Below, one piece after another: positions 21,971 through 31,007 of a stretch of DNA of 64,000 bases. The notes beneath the pieces were generated by a model. That model was not told the origin of the DNA and did not search any database. It saw only the letters and a list, made by a program, of their open reading frames with translations. Source of the stretch: Mycobacterium saskatchewanense (GTDB taxonomy: Bacteria > Actinomycetota > Actinomycetes > Mycobacteriales > Mycobacteriaceae); the NCBI RefSeq assembly GCF_010729105.1, contig NZ_AP022573.1:992001-1056000 (forward strand), given 5' to 3'. The translations under genes and the position numbers were made by a program. Positions within the stretch are counted from its first letter, which is position 1. Each line of letters starts with the position of its first letter.

Positions 21971-22285
21971 ATGTTGAACAGCGTTAAAGTCCAGCCCGAC
22001 GGTATCCCTGCGCAGCGTGCGCAGGATGCCGAGCTTCTGAAGGACTCCGGCGTGCACAAGCTCGTCGTCGCAGACCGCGACGGCAACTGCTTGGCGTTCG
22101 TATTGGCCTGGGACAGCTTCGACTACGACGCTGAGACGGACACCTACGTGTGCATTGCCGATAGCGATGGCCGAGAACTCATGACGGTCTACACCGCGGG
22201 TGAGATCACGTCGGCGCCCGGGACCAACATGTTCGTCGTCACCGCGCCGGACCGCGTCCGCGGCGGGCGATGCCGCCCCTGCTGA
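21971..22285 (+). CDS. small conserved hypothetical protein
   Basis: I do not recognise this 104-residue protein. It starts at ATG 21971 behind AAGGGAG at suitable spacing. It is acidic and hydrophilic in the middle (AWDSFDYDAETDTYVCIADSD) with no signal peptide or transmembrane helix, and ends in a cysteine-containing RGGRCRPC tail. Codon use is like the surroundings. It lies alone between two repeat-bearing intergenic regions. Confidence 0.6.
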   Translation: MLNSVKVQPDGIPAQRAQDAELLKDSGVHKLVVADRDGNCLAFVLAWDSFDYDAETDTYVCIADSDGRELMTVYTAGEITSAPGTNMFVVTAPDRVRGGRCRPC

Positions 22286-22338
22286 CCTACTGCTTCGGTC
22301 ACTAGCTCCGTTCGGGGAGGCACCCCGGGGTTTCCCGG

Positions 22339-22509
22339 CGCAGTCTCGACGCGATAGCCGCAGTCTCGACGAACGCCGCCCGCGGGGCGATGCCCGCCGC
22401 AGCGAGACTGCGTTCAGAGCGCCGCGCCCGCGCACAGCGCGTACTCTCCCAGCGATTTCCTCGCAATGACCGCAGTCTCGACGCGATAGCCGCAGTCTCG
22501 ATGAACGCC
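22339..22509. repeat. 39-bp direct repeat built on CGCAGTCTCGA, with inverted half copy
   Basis: The units at 22339-22377 and 22471-22509 differ at one base. Each contains CGCAGTCTCGA twice, separated by CGCGATAGC. Between them the motif appears inverted at 22401-22412. A related GCAGTCTCG stretch follows mmpL near 14,545. This looks like a dispersed, non-coding mycobacterial repeat. Confidence 0.6.
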
Positions 22510-22587
22510 GGGGTGAAAGCAACGAGTGCCCAACGAATCAGCGACACAACCGATAGGGACTAACGCTGGGAGTCGACGTTATGATAG

Positions 22588-22601
22588 ACCGTTCGTACGG
22601 T
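22588..22601. promoter_or_regulatory. palindrome ACCGTTCGTACGGT upstream of mce TetR gene
   Basis: The arms ACCGT and ACGGT are exact around TCGT, 25 bases before the start of the TetR gene. The GTACGGT half-site recurs at 23344-23353 and in the perfect palindrome at 23493-23504. Autoregulation by that TetR protein is likely. Confidence 0.55.
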
Positions 22602-22626
22602 TAGTTCCCTCTCCGAAGGTTTTGAG

Positions 22627-23307
22627 ATGCCCAGGTCGCCGGGTAGGCGTGGCGAGATCCTCGATGCGTTCGTCCGTTACGTCGCCGAACGCGGTTACGA
22701 GAGAACGAATATCGGCGACATCGCAGATGAGCTCGGGATGTCCAAGGGCACCATCGTGCATCACTTCGGGACCAAGGCGCAGATGCTGCGGGAGCTCGAA
22801 GAAACCCACCTGGCCCACCAGCTCGACGTGCTGCGGATGGTGTGGGACCGATTGGCCGCCCCGCACGAGCGCATTGCCGCGATCATCTACACCTCCGCCC
22901 TACTGCAGGTGATCTCTCGCAACGCGACCGTGGCAAGCCAGCGAGAGGTCGTCCAATTGTTCGACGACCCCGCCATGCAGCATGTGCGTGTGCTGCGCGA
23001 CCGATTGCAGGCGCTTGCCGTTGACGAGATCCGCAGCGGCGTCGAAATCGGCGTATTCCGACGCGTGGACGTCGAATTGGCGGCACTGCAGTTGTGGGGG
23101 GCGCTGCAGTGGATGTGGGTTTGGTTCGATCCCGCCGACCTCCGAACACCCGAACAGGTCGGGGCGGCCTTCGTCGACGTGTTCCTCGGTGGCCTGCTGC
23201 TCGACCGCCTCGGGCTCGTCAAGTGGGCCAACCCTGAAGCGCACGTCGTCTCGGTCGTGCGCGAATGCCTTGCCGCGGTCACCGGCGCGGCAGAACAGAA
23301 CGCATAG
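22627..23307 (+). CDS. TetR-family regulator next to the mce operon
   Basis: This 226-residue TetR protein has the DNA-binding part ERTNIGDIADELGMSKGTIVHH at about residues 26-46 and a helical ligand-binding domain typical of regulators of lipid or acyl-CoA metabolism. It precedes the yrbE/mce operon by 553 bases on the same strand, and related palindromes stand on both sides of it. I infer that it represses itself and the mce operon. It is not the double-TetR Mce3R nor the FadR-type Mce1R/Mce2R, so this system is controlled differently from those. Confidence 0.87.
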   Translation: MPRSPGRRGEILDAFVRYVAERGYERTNIGDIADELGMSKGTIVHHFGTKAQMLRELEETHLAHQLDVLRMVWDRLAAPHERIAAIIYTSALLQVISRNATVASQREVVQLFDDPAMQHVRVLRDRLQALAVDEIRSGVEIGVFRRVDVELAALQLWGALQWMWVWFDPADLRTPEQVGAAFVDVFLGGLLLDRLGLVKWANPEAHVVSVVRECLAAVTGAAEQNA

Positions 23308-23860
23308 CGGCTAACGCCCTCTGCCGGAATCAGATTCGCCTCTTCGTACGGTTGGCCGACGCCAAACACCAACCCCAGGACTGTACGACCGGTCAATTGA
23401 CTGACGGCCCGAAACACCAGATTGGCTGCCGCGGTAGCGCTGGCCGGGCTGCAAGCCCTAAATATGACCGGACCGTAACCAATTGATTGACTGACCGTAC
23501 GGTCTAGTGCCATAGTTGCTGCGTGGTGCAAACGGAGGCGGGCCGGCGCTCGACGACGTGGGCGCGGGCCGTCGGCGGGGAGGAATCCGTGGATCAAAGT
23601 CACTTCCGCGGCGATCCGCTACCCGCAGCGGCACAACGAGGGCCTCTTCACCGGAACGCGGGTCAGGGCAGCCGTAAGCGTCGGTTGACCGCACTGCGCG
23701 CTAATAGCGCTGTCTCGCAATGCTTGTCGATAGGACACCACCTCCCGGCCGCGGAGGCATACGGTGTCGGATCCCGCCGTGGGCATGCCGCACCCGTATC
23801 CCTCGAGCTGTCGGCCCGAACCTCGGGATTCGGTGGCGGGCACGGTCAGGGGTCGCGTCG
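23308..23860. other. long intergenic region before the mce operon
   Basis: These 553 bases carry no convincing gene; short open frames on both strands lack ribosome sites and normal codon use. They hold several GTACGGT half-sites (23344-23353, 23381-23392), the perfect palindrome at 23493-23504 and AT-rich CAATTGATTGAC next to it. This is likely the promoter of yrbEA, leaving a leader of up to ~350 bases. Confidence 0.5.
23493..23504. promoter_or_regulatory. perfect palindrome GACCGTACGGTC, probable operator of the mce operon
   Basis: The 12-base palindrome sits in the yrbEA upstream region beside the AT-rich TTGATTGACT. It shares its core with the site before the TetR gene at 22588-22601, which suggests a common regulator. 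Confidence 0.6.
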
Positions 23861-24655
23861 ATGACGACCTCACCCATGTTTGCCGGCAAACTCGGCGAAC
23901 GGATTCGACCCGGGGCGGAGGTGGCTGGTGGCTTCTTCCGCATGTGCGTCCTGACCGGCAAAGCGTTGCTGCTGCCTTTCGAATGGCGCGAGTTCGTCGT
24001 GAACGGCTGGTTCCTGATGCGGGTGTCGCTGCTGCCCACCATCGCCGTGTCGATCCCGGAAACCGTGCTGCTCATCTTCACGCTCAACCTGCTGCTGGCC
24101 GAGATCGGCGCCGCCGACGTCTCAGGCGCCGGTGCCGCGATCGGTGCGGTGACCCAGCTCGGGCCGATCGTGACGGTGCTGGTTGTCGCCGGCGCCGGGG
24201 GCACAGCCATCTGTGCCGATCTCGGCGCGCGCACGATCCGCGAGGAAATCGATGCGCTCGAGGTGCTAGGCATCGACCCGATCCACCGGCTGGTGGTGCC
24301 GCGTGTGGTCGCCTCGACGATCGTCGCGGTGCTGCTCAACGGCCTCGTGGTCGCAGTCGGCTTAGGCGGCGGCTATCTCTTCAGCGTCTACCTGCAGAAC
24401 GTCTCGAGCGGTGCCTACCTCTCCACATTGACGGCGCTGACGGGGCTTCCCGAGGTGGTGATCGCGTTCGTCAAGGCCGCGACGTTCGGACTGATCGCGG
24501 GCCTGGTCGGCTGTTACCGCGGGCTGATCGTCCGCGGTGGGTCCAAAGGGTTGGGCACCGCAGTCAACGAAACGGTGGTGCTCTGCTTCATCGCGCTCTT
24601 CGCCGTCAATGCGGCACTGACCACCATCGGCGTCCGGTTCGGAACGGGGCGCTGA
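23861..24655 (+). CDS. yrbEA: YrbE-family Mce permease subunit A
   Basis: This integral membrane protein of 264 residues is of the MlaE/YrbE permease family, one of two permease subunits of an Mce lipid importer. It has about five to six transmembrane helices and the family EExDALEVLGIDP loop (REEIDALEVLGIDPIHRLVVPR, about residues 127-148) that contacts the ATPase. ATG 23861 gives the usual length. It starts the eight-gene mce operon; yrbEB follows after one base. The ATPase (MceG/Mkl) is normally encoded elsewhere in mycobacteria and is absent here. Confidence 0.92.
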   Translation: MTTSPMFAGKLGERIRPGAEVAGGFFRMCVLTGKALLLPFEWREFVVNGWFLMRVSLLPTIAVSIPETVLLIFTLNLLLAEIGAADVSGAGAAIGAVTQLGPIVTVLVVAGAGGTAICADLGARTIREEIDALEVLGIDPIHRLVVPRVVASTIVAVLLNGLVVAVGLGGGYLFSVYLQNVSSGAYLSTLTALTGLPEVVIAFVKAATFGLIAGLVGCYRGLIVRGGSKGLGTAVNETVVLCFIALFAVNAALTTIGVRFGTGR

Positions 24656-24656
24656 C

Positions 24657-25535
24657 ATGGCCGGGATCTCTACGGCCGCAGCACTTCGAGTGCGCTTTCC
24701 CGCGACGGCCGCCACCCTGCATCGCTACGGGGACGCCCCGGCACGGGTAATGGTCGAAATCGGGCAGATGGTCTGGTTCGCGCTGACCGCGGTCGGACAG
24801 ATCCCCTTCGCCGTGCGTCGCTACCCGAAAGAGCTGCTGCGGATGGTTGCCCAGATGGGCATGGGTACCGGTGCGATGGCCGTGGTCGGGGGCACCGCCG
24901 CCATCGTCGGTTTCATCACCCTGTCCGCGGGCTCGCTGGTCGCCATCCAGGGCTACGCGACGCTGGGCAACATCGGTGTCGAGGCATTCACCGGGTTTCT
25001 GGCCGCACTGGTGAATGTTCGTTTTGTGGCGCCGGTGGCCGCCGGTCAGGCGTTGGCCGCCACGGTCGGCGCCGGCGCCACCGCCGAACTGGGCGCCATG
25101 CGCATCAGCGAGGAGATCGACGCGCTGGAGGTGATGAGCATCCGGTCGGTCGCGTTCCTGGCGTCCACCCGGGTGGTGGCGGGTCTCGTCGTCATCATCC
25201 CGCTCTACGGGCTGGCGGTCACCCTGGCTTTCGTGTCGCAGCAGGTCACCACCGTCTTCTTCTACGGGCAGTCCGCCGGCACCTACAACCACTACTTCCA
25301 CACCTTCCTGCGGCTCAACGACGTGGGCTGGTCATTCGTGGAAGTGATCCTGGTTGCGGTGGTCGTCATGACCACCCATTGCTACTACGGGTACACCGCG
25401 ACCGGCGGCCCGGTCGGCGTCGGTGAAGCGGTCGGACGCTCCATGCGGCTGTCGCTGATCACCATCGTCCTGGTGGTCGTGCTGACCGCTATGGCGGTCT
25501 ACGGCAAGAGTCCGAACTTCAATCTCACGGTGTAG
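24657..25535 (+). CDS. yrbEB: YrbE-family Mce permease subunit B
   Basis: This 292-residue second permease subunit of the Mce importer has an amphipathic N-terminal region, several transmembrane helices and the coupling loop ISEEIDALEVMSIRSVAFLA near residue 155, similar to but distinct from YrbEA. It starts one base after the yrbEA stop, showing translational coupling, and is followed after six bases by mceA. With YrbEA it forms the inner-membrane channel through which lipids delivered by the MceA-F proteins are taken up. Confidence 0.92.
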   Translation: MAGISTAAALRVRFPATAATLHRYGDAPARVMVEIGQMVWFALTAVGQIPFAVRRYPKELLRMVAQMGMGTGAMAVVGGTAAIVGFITLSAGSLVAIQGYATLGNIGVEAFTGFLAALVNVRFVAPVAAGQALAATVGAGATAELGAMRISEEIDALEVMSIRSVAFLASTRVVAGLVVIIPLYGLAVTLAFVSQQVTTVFFYGQSAGTYNHYFHTFLRLNDVGWSFVEVILVAVVVMTTHCYYGYTATGGPVGVGEAVGRSMRLSLITIVLVVVLTAMAVYGKSPNFNLTV

Positions 25536-25541
25536 CCGCAC

Positions 25542-26861
25542 ATGACCACACCGGCCCCGAGCATCGCCAAGGAGAACCCGCCTCGCATCCCGCCGTACAA
25601 GACGACGGCCGCGGTGTTCCTGGTGATCGCCGCGGTGGTGTTGGGTTTCGTATGGTTGCAGTTCCGCGGCGAGTTGACGCCGAAGACGACCCTGACGATG
25701 GTCGCTGCCCGCTCCGGTCTGGTCATGGACCCCGGATCGAAAGTCACCTACAACGGCGTGGAAATAGGCCGGGTATCAAGCATCTCCGAGATTCAGCGCG
25801 ACGGCTCGCCGGCGGCCAAGTTCGTCATGGACGTGAAACCGAAGTACATCGCGCTGATTCCGGCCAACGTGGACGCCAAGATCAAGGCGACTACGGTTTT
25901 CGGCAACAAGTACGTGTCGCTGACCTCGCCGAAAAACCCTACTCCGCAACGTATCAGCACGCAGCACCTGATTGTCGCGAGTTCGGTGACCACGGAGTTC
26001 AACACGTTGTTCGACACGCTCAACTCGATCGTGGAGAAGGTGGACCCGGTCAAGCTGAACCTGACGCTGGCCGCGGCCGCGCAGGCGCTGACCGGCTTGG
26101 GCGACAAGTTCGGTCAGTCGATCGTCAATGGCAACGCCATCCTCGACGACGTCAATCCGCGGATGCCTCAGGTCCGCCATGACATCGCACGGCTGGCGGT
26201 CCTGGGTGACACCTACGCCAAGGCCGCGCCGGACCTGCTGGACGCGCTCGACAAAGCGGTCATCACGGCGCGCACGCTGCACCGGCAGGAAGCCGAACTG
26301 GACGGCGCGCTACTGGCCGCGACCGGGTTGGGTAACACCGGGGCCGACATCTTCCGGCGCGGCGGGCCATACCTGCAGCGCGGAACCGCCGATCTACTGC
26401 CCACCGCGCAGCTACTCGACACCTACAGCCCCGAAATCTTCTGCACCATCCGCAATTACTACGACGAGGAACCCGCGGCCTATGCGACGACGGGCGGCGG
26501 CAACGGCTATGCGCTGAGAACCATGACCGAGCTGACGTCGGGACTGGGCGGGATACTCACCCTCCCGGGGCTGGCCGGCACCGTGGCCACAGGGGGGCTC
26601 CTCGGGCTGGCCGGTCTCGTGGGTGGGGCGCCGAATCCGTACGTGTTTCCGGACAATCTGCCGCGGGTGAACGCCCGTGGCGGGCCGGGAGGCGCCCCGG
26701 GCTGCTGGCAGGCCGTCACCCACGACCTTTGGCCCGCACCCGAATTGGTGCTCGACACCGGCGCGAGCCTCGCACCGTACAACCATCTGGATACCGGCTC
26801 ACCGTACGCGATCGAGTACGTGTGGGGCCGCCAAGTCGGGGACAACACGATCAACCCATGA
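25542..26861 (+). CDS. mceA: MceA-family protein
   Basis: This 439-residue Mce protein has an N-terminal transmembrane anchor (TAAVFLVIAAVVLGFVWLQF, about 22-41) and the MlaD/Mce domain (about 45-125, with DPGSKVTYNGVEIGRVSSI). A helical Mce-specific region follows, and a C-terminal tail rich in glycine and proline without the long repeats of MceC or MceD. The six MceA-F proteins are thought to form a hetero-hexameric lipid-binding tube spanning the periplasm. The start ATG 25542 lies six bases after yrbEB, and the stop overlaps the mceB start. Confidence 0.92.
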   Translation: MTTPAPSIAKENPPRIPPYKTTAAVFLVIAAVVLGFVWLQFRGELTPKTTLTMVAARSGLVMDPGSKVTYNGVEIGRVSSISEIQRDGSPAAKFVMDVKPKYIALIPANVDAKIKATTVFGNKYVSLTSPKNPTPQRISTQHLIVASSVTTEFNTLFDTLNSIVEKVDPVKLNLTLAAAAQALTGLGDKFGQSIVNGNAILDDVNPRMPQVRHDIARLAVLGDTYAKAAPDLLDALDKAVITARTLHRQEAELDGALLAATGLGNTGADIFRRGGPYLQRGTADLLPTAQLLDTYSPEIFCTIRNYYDEEPAAYATTGGGNGYALRTMTELTSGLGGILTLPGLAGTVATGGLLGLAGLVGGAPNPYVFPDNLPRVNARGGPGGAPGCWQAVTHDLWPAPELVLDTGASLAPYNHLDTGSPYAIEYVWGRQVGDNTINP

Positions 26862-27898
26862 AGACCACCGGCTCCGCCATCAAGCTCGGCATCGTCTCGT
26901 TGGTGCTGACGCTGATCACCGTCTCGATCGTCGTGGTGTTCGCCCAGATGCGCTTCAACCGCACCAACAGCTACAGCGCGGAGTTCAGCAATGGCAGCGG
27001 GCTGAAAAACGGCCAGTTCGTCCGCGCTTCCGGCGTCGAGGTCGGCAAGGTCAAGAAGATGCGGCTGATCGACGGTGGCAGAAAGGTGCTGGTGGACTTC
27101 GTCGTCGACCGCTCGATAACGCTCTATGAGTCGACGACCGCCCAGATCCGGTATCTCAACCTGTTCGCTGACCGTTACCTGGAGCTCAAGCGCGGCGAGG
27201 GCGAGGGCGCCGACAGGATCCTGCCGCCGGGCGGATTCATCCCGCTGTCCCGAACGTCGCCGGCGCTCGATCTCGACGCCCTGATCGGCGGCTTCAAACC
27301 GCTGTTCCGGGCGCTGGATCCGGAAAAAGTGAATTCCATCGCGTCGGCCATCATCACCGTGTTTCAGGGGCAGGGCGGCACGATCAACGACATTCTCGAC
27401 CAGACCGCACAGGTGACCGCACACATCGCCGAGCGCGACCAGGCGATCGGCGAGGTGGTCAAGAACCTCAACATCGTGCTGGACACCACCGTTCGGCATC
27501 GCAAGGAGTTCGACGAGACGATCGACAACTTTGAGCGATTGATCACCGGACTGCAAAACCACGCCGACCCGCTCGCCGCCGGCGTCGCGAACATCAGCAA
27601 TGCCGCCGGTACGGTCGCCGACCTCCTGGCGGAGGATCGGGCCCTGCTGCACAAGGAGATCAATTACCTGCAGGCGCTCCAGCAACCGCTCGTCGACCAG
27701 CGCGACCAACTCGGCGATCTCATCCACAAGACGCCGACGGCGCTCAATCTGATCGGTCGCAGCATCGGTCTGTACGGAGACTGGGTGAACTTCTACCTCT
27801 GCGACCTTTCGATCAGGTGGAACGGGCTGCAGTCCGGCGGCCCGGTGCGTACGGTGCGGATCTGGCAGCAGCCCACGGGCAGGTGCACGCCGCAATGA
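26858..27898 (+). CDS. mceB: MceB-family protein
   Basis: This 346-residue Mce protein has an anchor helix (IVSLVLTLITVSIVVVFAQM, about 12-31) and an MlaD domain with GQFVRASGVEVGKVKKMRLI near residue 50. A helical region follows that ends with NFYLCDLSIRWNGLQSGGPV, a stretch typical of MceB C-termini. ATG 26858 overlaps the mceA stop (ATGA). It contributes one of the six subunits of the lipid-conducting complex. Confidence 0.92.
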   Translation: MKTTGSAIKLGIVSLVLTLITVSIVVVFAQMRFNRTNSYSAEFSNGSGLKNGQFVRASGVEVGKVKKMRLIDGGRKVLVDFVVDRSITLYESTTAQIRYLNLFADRYLELKRGEGEGADRILPPGGFIPLSRTSPALDLDALIGGFKPLFRALDPEKVNSIASAIITVFQGQGGTINDILDQTAQVTAHIAERDQAIGEVVKNLNIVLDTTVRHRKEFDETIDNFERLITGLQNHADPLAAGVANISNAAGTVADLLAEDRALLHKEINYLQALQQPLVDQRDQLGDLIHKTPTALNLIGRSIGLYGDWVNFYLCDLSIRWNGLQSGGPVRTVRIWQQPTGRCTPQ

Positions 27899-29454
27899 GA
27901 ACACTGACGGAATTCAACCGCCTTCGCGGCGGGCTGATGGGTGTCACGGTGCTGGGGCTCGTCGTCGCCGTCGGCCAAAGCTTCACCAGCGTCCCCATGA
28001 TGTTCGCGACACCGAGCTACTACGGGCAGTTCACCGACACCGGTCAACTCAACAAAAGCGACAAAGTGCGCATCTCGGGCGTGAATGTGGGCACGGTGCA
28101 AGGTTTCGACATCGACGGCGACCACGTGGTGATCAAGTTCACCATCGGTGCCAACACGATCGGCACCGAGAGCCGGCTCGCGATCAAGACCGACACCATC
28201 CTCGGCAAGAAAGTGCTCGAGATCGAGCCGCGAGGCGGCCGGACGTTGCGGCCCGGGGGCGTGTTGCCGCTCGGGCAGAGCACCACCCCCTATCAGCTTT
28301 ACGACGCGAACTCCGACATCACCAAGGCCGCCTCGGGCTGGGACATCGACACCGTCAAGCGGTCGCTGAACGTCTTGTCGCAGACCATCGATCAGACGTA
28401 TCCGCACCTGAGCCCCGCACTCGACGGCTTGGCGAGATTCTCCGACACCATCGGCAAGCGCGACGAGCAGATCAAGCATCTGCTCGCACAAGCCCATCAG
28501 GTGGCCAGCGTGCTCGGTGACCGCAGCGAACAAGTCAACCGGTTGCTGGTCAACGCCAAGACGCTGCTCGCCGCGTTCAACGAACGCGGGAGGGCCATTG
28601 ACGCCCTACTGCAGAACGTTTCCGCCTTCTCGGTCCAGGTGCAGGGGTTCATCAACGACAACCCCAACCTGAACCCGGTGTTGGAGCAGCTGCGCTCCAT
28701 CAGCGACGTACTGGTGGCACGCAAAGACGACCTCGCCCAAACGCTCACGTACGTCAGCCAATTCGCGGCCTCGCTGGGCGAATCCGTCGCGTCGGGACCC
28801 TACTTCAAGATCGTCCTGTCCAACCTGCTGCCCTACTGGATGTTGCAACCATTCGTCGACGCCGCCTTCAAGAAGCGCGGCATCGACCCGGAGGACTTCT
28901 GGCGCAGCGCAGGCCTGCCCGAGTTCCGCTGGCCCGACCCCAACGGCACCCGATTCCCCAACGGCGCGCCGCCGCCGGCACCCCCGGTGCTGGAAGGCAC
29001 CCCGGATCACCCGGGGCCAGCCGTCCCCCCGGGCACGGCGTGCTCGTACACGCCGCCTCGTGACGCGCCGCCGCGGCCGTGGAACCCATTGCCGTGCGCC
29101 GGTGTCGACGTCGGACCGTTCGGCGGCAGCTTCCCCGCACCGATCGACGTACAAACGTCACCGCCGAACCCGGACGGCCTGCCGCCGACACCGGGCATCC
29201 CGATCGCCGGCCGGCCGGGCGAACCGCCTCCCGACGTTCCGGGCACCCCGGTACCGTTGCCGGCCAACGCGCCGCCCGGGGCGCGAACCGAAAACCTCCA
29301 ACCCGCCGGCCCCGTCCCACCGCCGTCGACGTTCGCGCCCGGTCTGCCGCCGGGCTCCCCCGCGCCACCCGGGCCCGGGCCTACGCTGCCGGCGCCGTTC
29401 ATCAACCCAGGCGGCACAGGAGGCAGTGGAGTGGCGGGAGGTAACCAGAATTGA
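27895..29454 (+). CDS. mceC: MceC-family protein with proline-rich tail
   Basis: This 519-residue Mce protein has an N-terminal anchor (GLMGVTVLGLVVAVGQSF), an MlaD domain (SDKVRISGVNVGTVQGFDI near residue 60), a long helical region with LAQAHQVASVLGDRSEQVNR, and a C-terminal tail from about residue 350 that is extremely proline- and glycine-rich, as expected for MceC/MceD. ATG 27895 overlaps the mceB stop. The unstructured tail probably reaches into the outer cell wall. Confidence 0.92.
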   Translation: MRTLTEFNRLRGGLMGVTVLGLVVAVGQSFTSVPMMFATPSYYGQFTDTGQLNKSDKVRISGVNVGTVQGFDIDGDHVVIKFTIGANTIGTESRLAIKTDTILGKKVLEIEPRGGRTLRPGGVLPLGQSTTPYQLYDANSDITKAASGWDIDTVKRSLNVLSQTIDQTYPHLSPALDGLARFSDTIGKRDEQIKHLLAQAHQVASVLGDRSEQVNRLLVNAKTLLAAFNERGRAIDALLQNVSAFSVQVQGFINDNPNLNPVLEQLRSISDVLVARKDDLAQTLTYVSQFAASLGESVASGPYFKIVLSNLLPYWMLQPFVDAAFKKRGIDPEDFWRSAGLPEFRWPDPNGTRFPNGAPPPAPPVLEGTPDHPGPAVPPGTACSYTPPRDAPPRPWNPLPCAGVDVGPFGGSFPAPIDVQTSPPNPDGLPPTPGIPIAGRPGEPPPDVPGTPVPLPANAPPGARTENLQPAGPVPPPSTFAPGLPPGSPAPPGPGPTLPAPFINPGGTGGSGVAGGNQN

Positions 29455-31007
29455 GCGCTGTCGTCAATTCTCGTAAGTTGCGTTCCCGGAAGGTGATTGG
29501 GACTCTGGTGGTTGCGCTGGCGATTGTCGCCGGGTTTGTCGGGTTGCGCCTCTACAACAAATTGACCACCAACACCGTGGTCGCATATTTCCCGGAGGCG
29601 AACGCACTCTATCCCGGGGACAAGGTCCAGATCATGGGCGTTCGGGTCGGTTCGGTCGACAAGATCGAACCGGCCGGCGACAAGATGAAAGTGACGTTCC
29701 ACTACAAGAACAAATACAAGGTGCCGGCCAACGCGTCCGCCGTGATCGTCAACCCCACCCTCGTGGCATCGCGGAACATCCAGCTCGAACCACCCTACAA
29801 AGGCGGTCCGGTGCTGGCCGACAACGCGGTGATCCCCCTCGAGCGCACGCAGGTTCCGACGGAGTGGGACCAACTGAGCCAGAGCGTCGCCAACGTCATC
29901 TCCAAACTCGGTCCGACACCCGAACAGCCCAAGGGACCCTTCGGTGACGTCATCGAGGCCTTCGCCGACGGACTGGCCGGCAAAGGCAAACAGATCAACA
30001 CCACGCTGGACAGTCTGTCGCGGGCGTTGACCGCGTTGAACGAGGGACGAGGCGACTTCTTCGCGGTGGTGCACAGCCTGGCACTGTTCGTCAACGCCCT
30101 GCACAAAGACGACCGGCAGTTCGTGGCGCTGAACACCAACCTGGCCCAGTTCACCGACAAGCTGACCACGTCCGACTCCGAACTCGCCACCGCGATACAG
30201 CGATTCGACAGCCTGCTCGCCACCCTGCGACCGTTCCTGGACAAGAACCGCGCAGTGCTCGCCCACGACATCGACAACCTCGCCACCGTGACCACCACGC
30301 TGGTCCAACCCGATCCGCTCAACGGCCTGGAAACGGCCCTGCACGTCCTGCCGACGCTCGAGACGAACCTCAGCCAGATCTACCACCCGTCGCACGGCGC
30401 GGTCATGTCCATCCCGGCGATCCCGAACTTCGCGAACCCCATGCAGTTCGTGTGCAGCATGATTCAGGCCGGCAGCCGGCTGGGTTATCAGGAATCCGCC
30501 GAACTGTGTGCGCAATACCTGGCGCCGGTCCTCGACGCGATCAAATTCAACTATTTGCCATTCGGGCTGAACCTGTTCAGCACGGCCGAGACGCTACCCA
30601 AGGAAGTCGCCTACTCGGAGCCCCGGCTGCAGCCGCCGAACGGGTATAAGGACACCACGGTGCCCGGCATCTGGGTGCCCGACACCCCGTTGTCGCACCG
30701 CAACACCCAGCCCGGCTGGATCGCCGCGCCCGGTATGCAGGGCACCCAAGTCGGGCCGATCACGGCCGGGCTGATGACCCCCGACTCACTGGGCGAGCTG
30801 ATGGGCGGACCCGACAGCCCGCCACCTGCCGCGGGCCTACAGACGCCACCGGGGCCCCCGAATGCGTACGACGAGTACCCGGTGGTGCCGCCCATCGGCG
30901 TGCGCGCCGCGCAGGTACCGATCCCCCCGCCGCCACCGGCACCCGGTGTGGTGCCGGGCCCTGTCGCTCCCACGCCGGCGGCCGCGTCGACGGGACTGGG
31001 ATCGTGA
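29451..31007 (+). CDS. mceD: MceD-family protein
   Basis: This 518-residue Mce protein has an anchor helix (VIGTLVVALAIVAGFVGLRL, about 14-33) and an MlaD domain (ALYPGDKVQIMGVRVGSVDK near residue 55). A helical region follows, then a segment with FVCSMIQAGSRLGYQESAEL, and a proline-rich C-terminus. The start is probably TTG 29451 overlapping the mceC stop; no better ATG/GTG lies close. It is the fourth Mce subunit of the operon. Confidence 0.9.
   Translation: MSAVVNSRKLRSRKVIGTLVVALAIVAGFVGLRLYNKLTTNTVVAYFPEANALYPGDKVQIMGVRVGSVDKIEPAGDKMKVTFHYKNKYKVPANASAVIVNPTLVASRNIQLEPPYKGGPVLADNAVIPLERTQVPTEWDQLSQSVANVISKLGPTPEQPKGPFGDVIEAFADGLAGKGKQINTTLDSLSRALTALNEGRGDFFAVVHSLALFVNALHKDDRQFVALNTNLAQFTDKLTTSDSELATAIQRFDSLLATLRPFLDKNRAVLAHDIDNLATVTTTLVQPDPLNGLETALHVLPTLETNLSQIYHPSHGAVMSIPAIPNFANPMQFVCSMIQAGSRLGYQESAELCAQYLAPVLDAIKFNYLPFGLNLFSTAETLPKEVAYSEPRLQPPNGYKDTTVPGIWVPDTPLSHRNTQPGWIAAPGMQGTQVGPITAGLMTPDSLGELMGGPDSPPPAAGLQTPPGPPNAYDEYPVVPPIGVRAAQVPIPPPPPAPGVVPGPVAPTPAAASTGLGS

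Larger units (their letters stand above)
22286..22626. other. repeat-rich intergenic region upstream of the mce TetR gene
   Basis: No gene is visible in these 341 bases. The region holds a 39-bp direct repeat (22339-22377 and 22471-22509), an inverted half copy AGCGAGACTGCG at 22401-22412 and, close to the next gene, a TetR-type palindrome. Confidence 0.6.
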
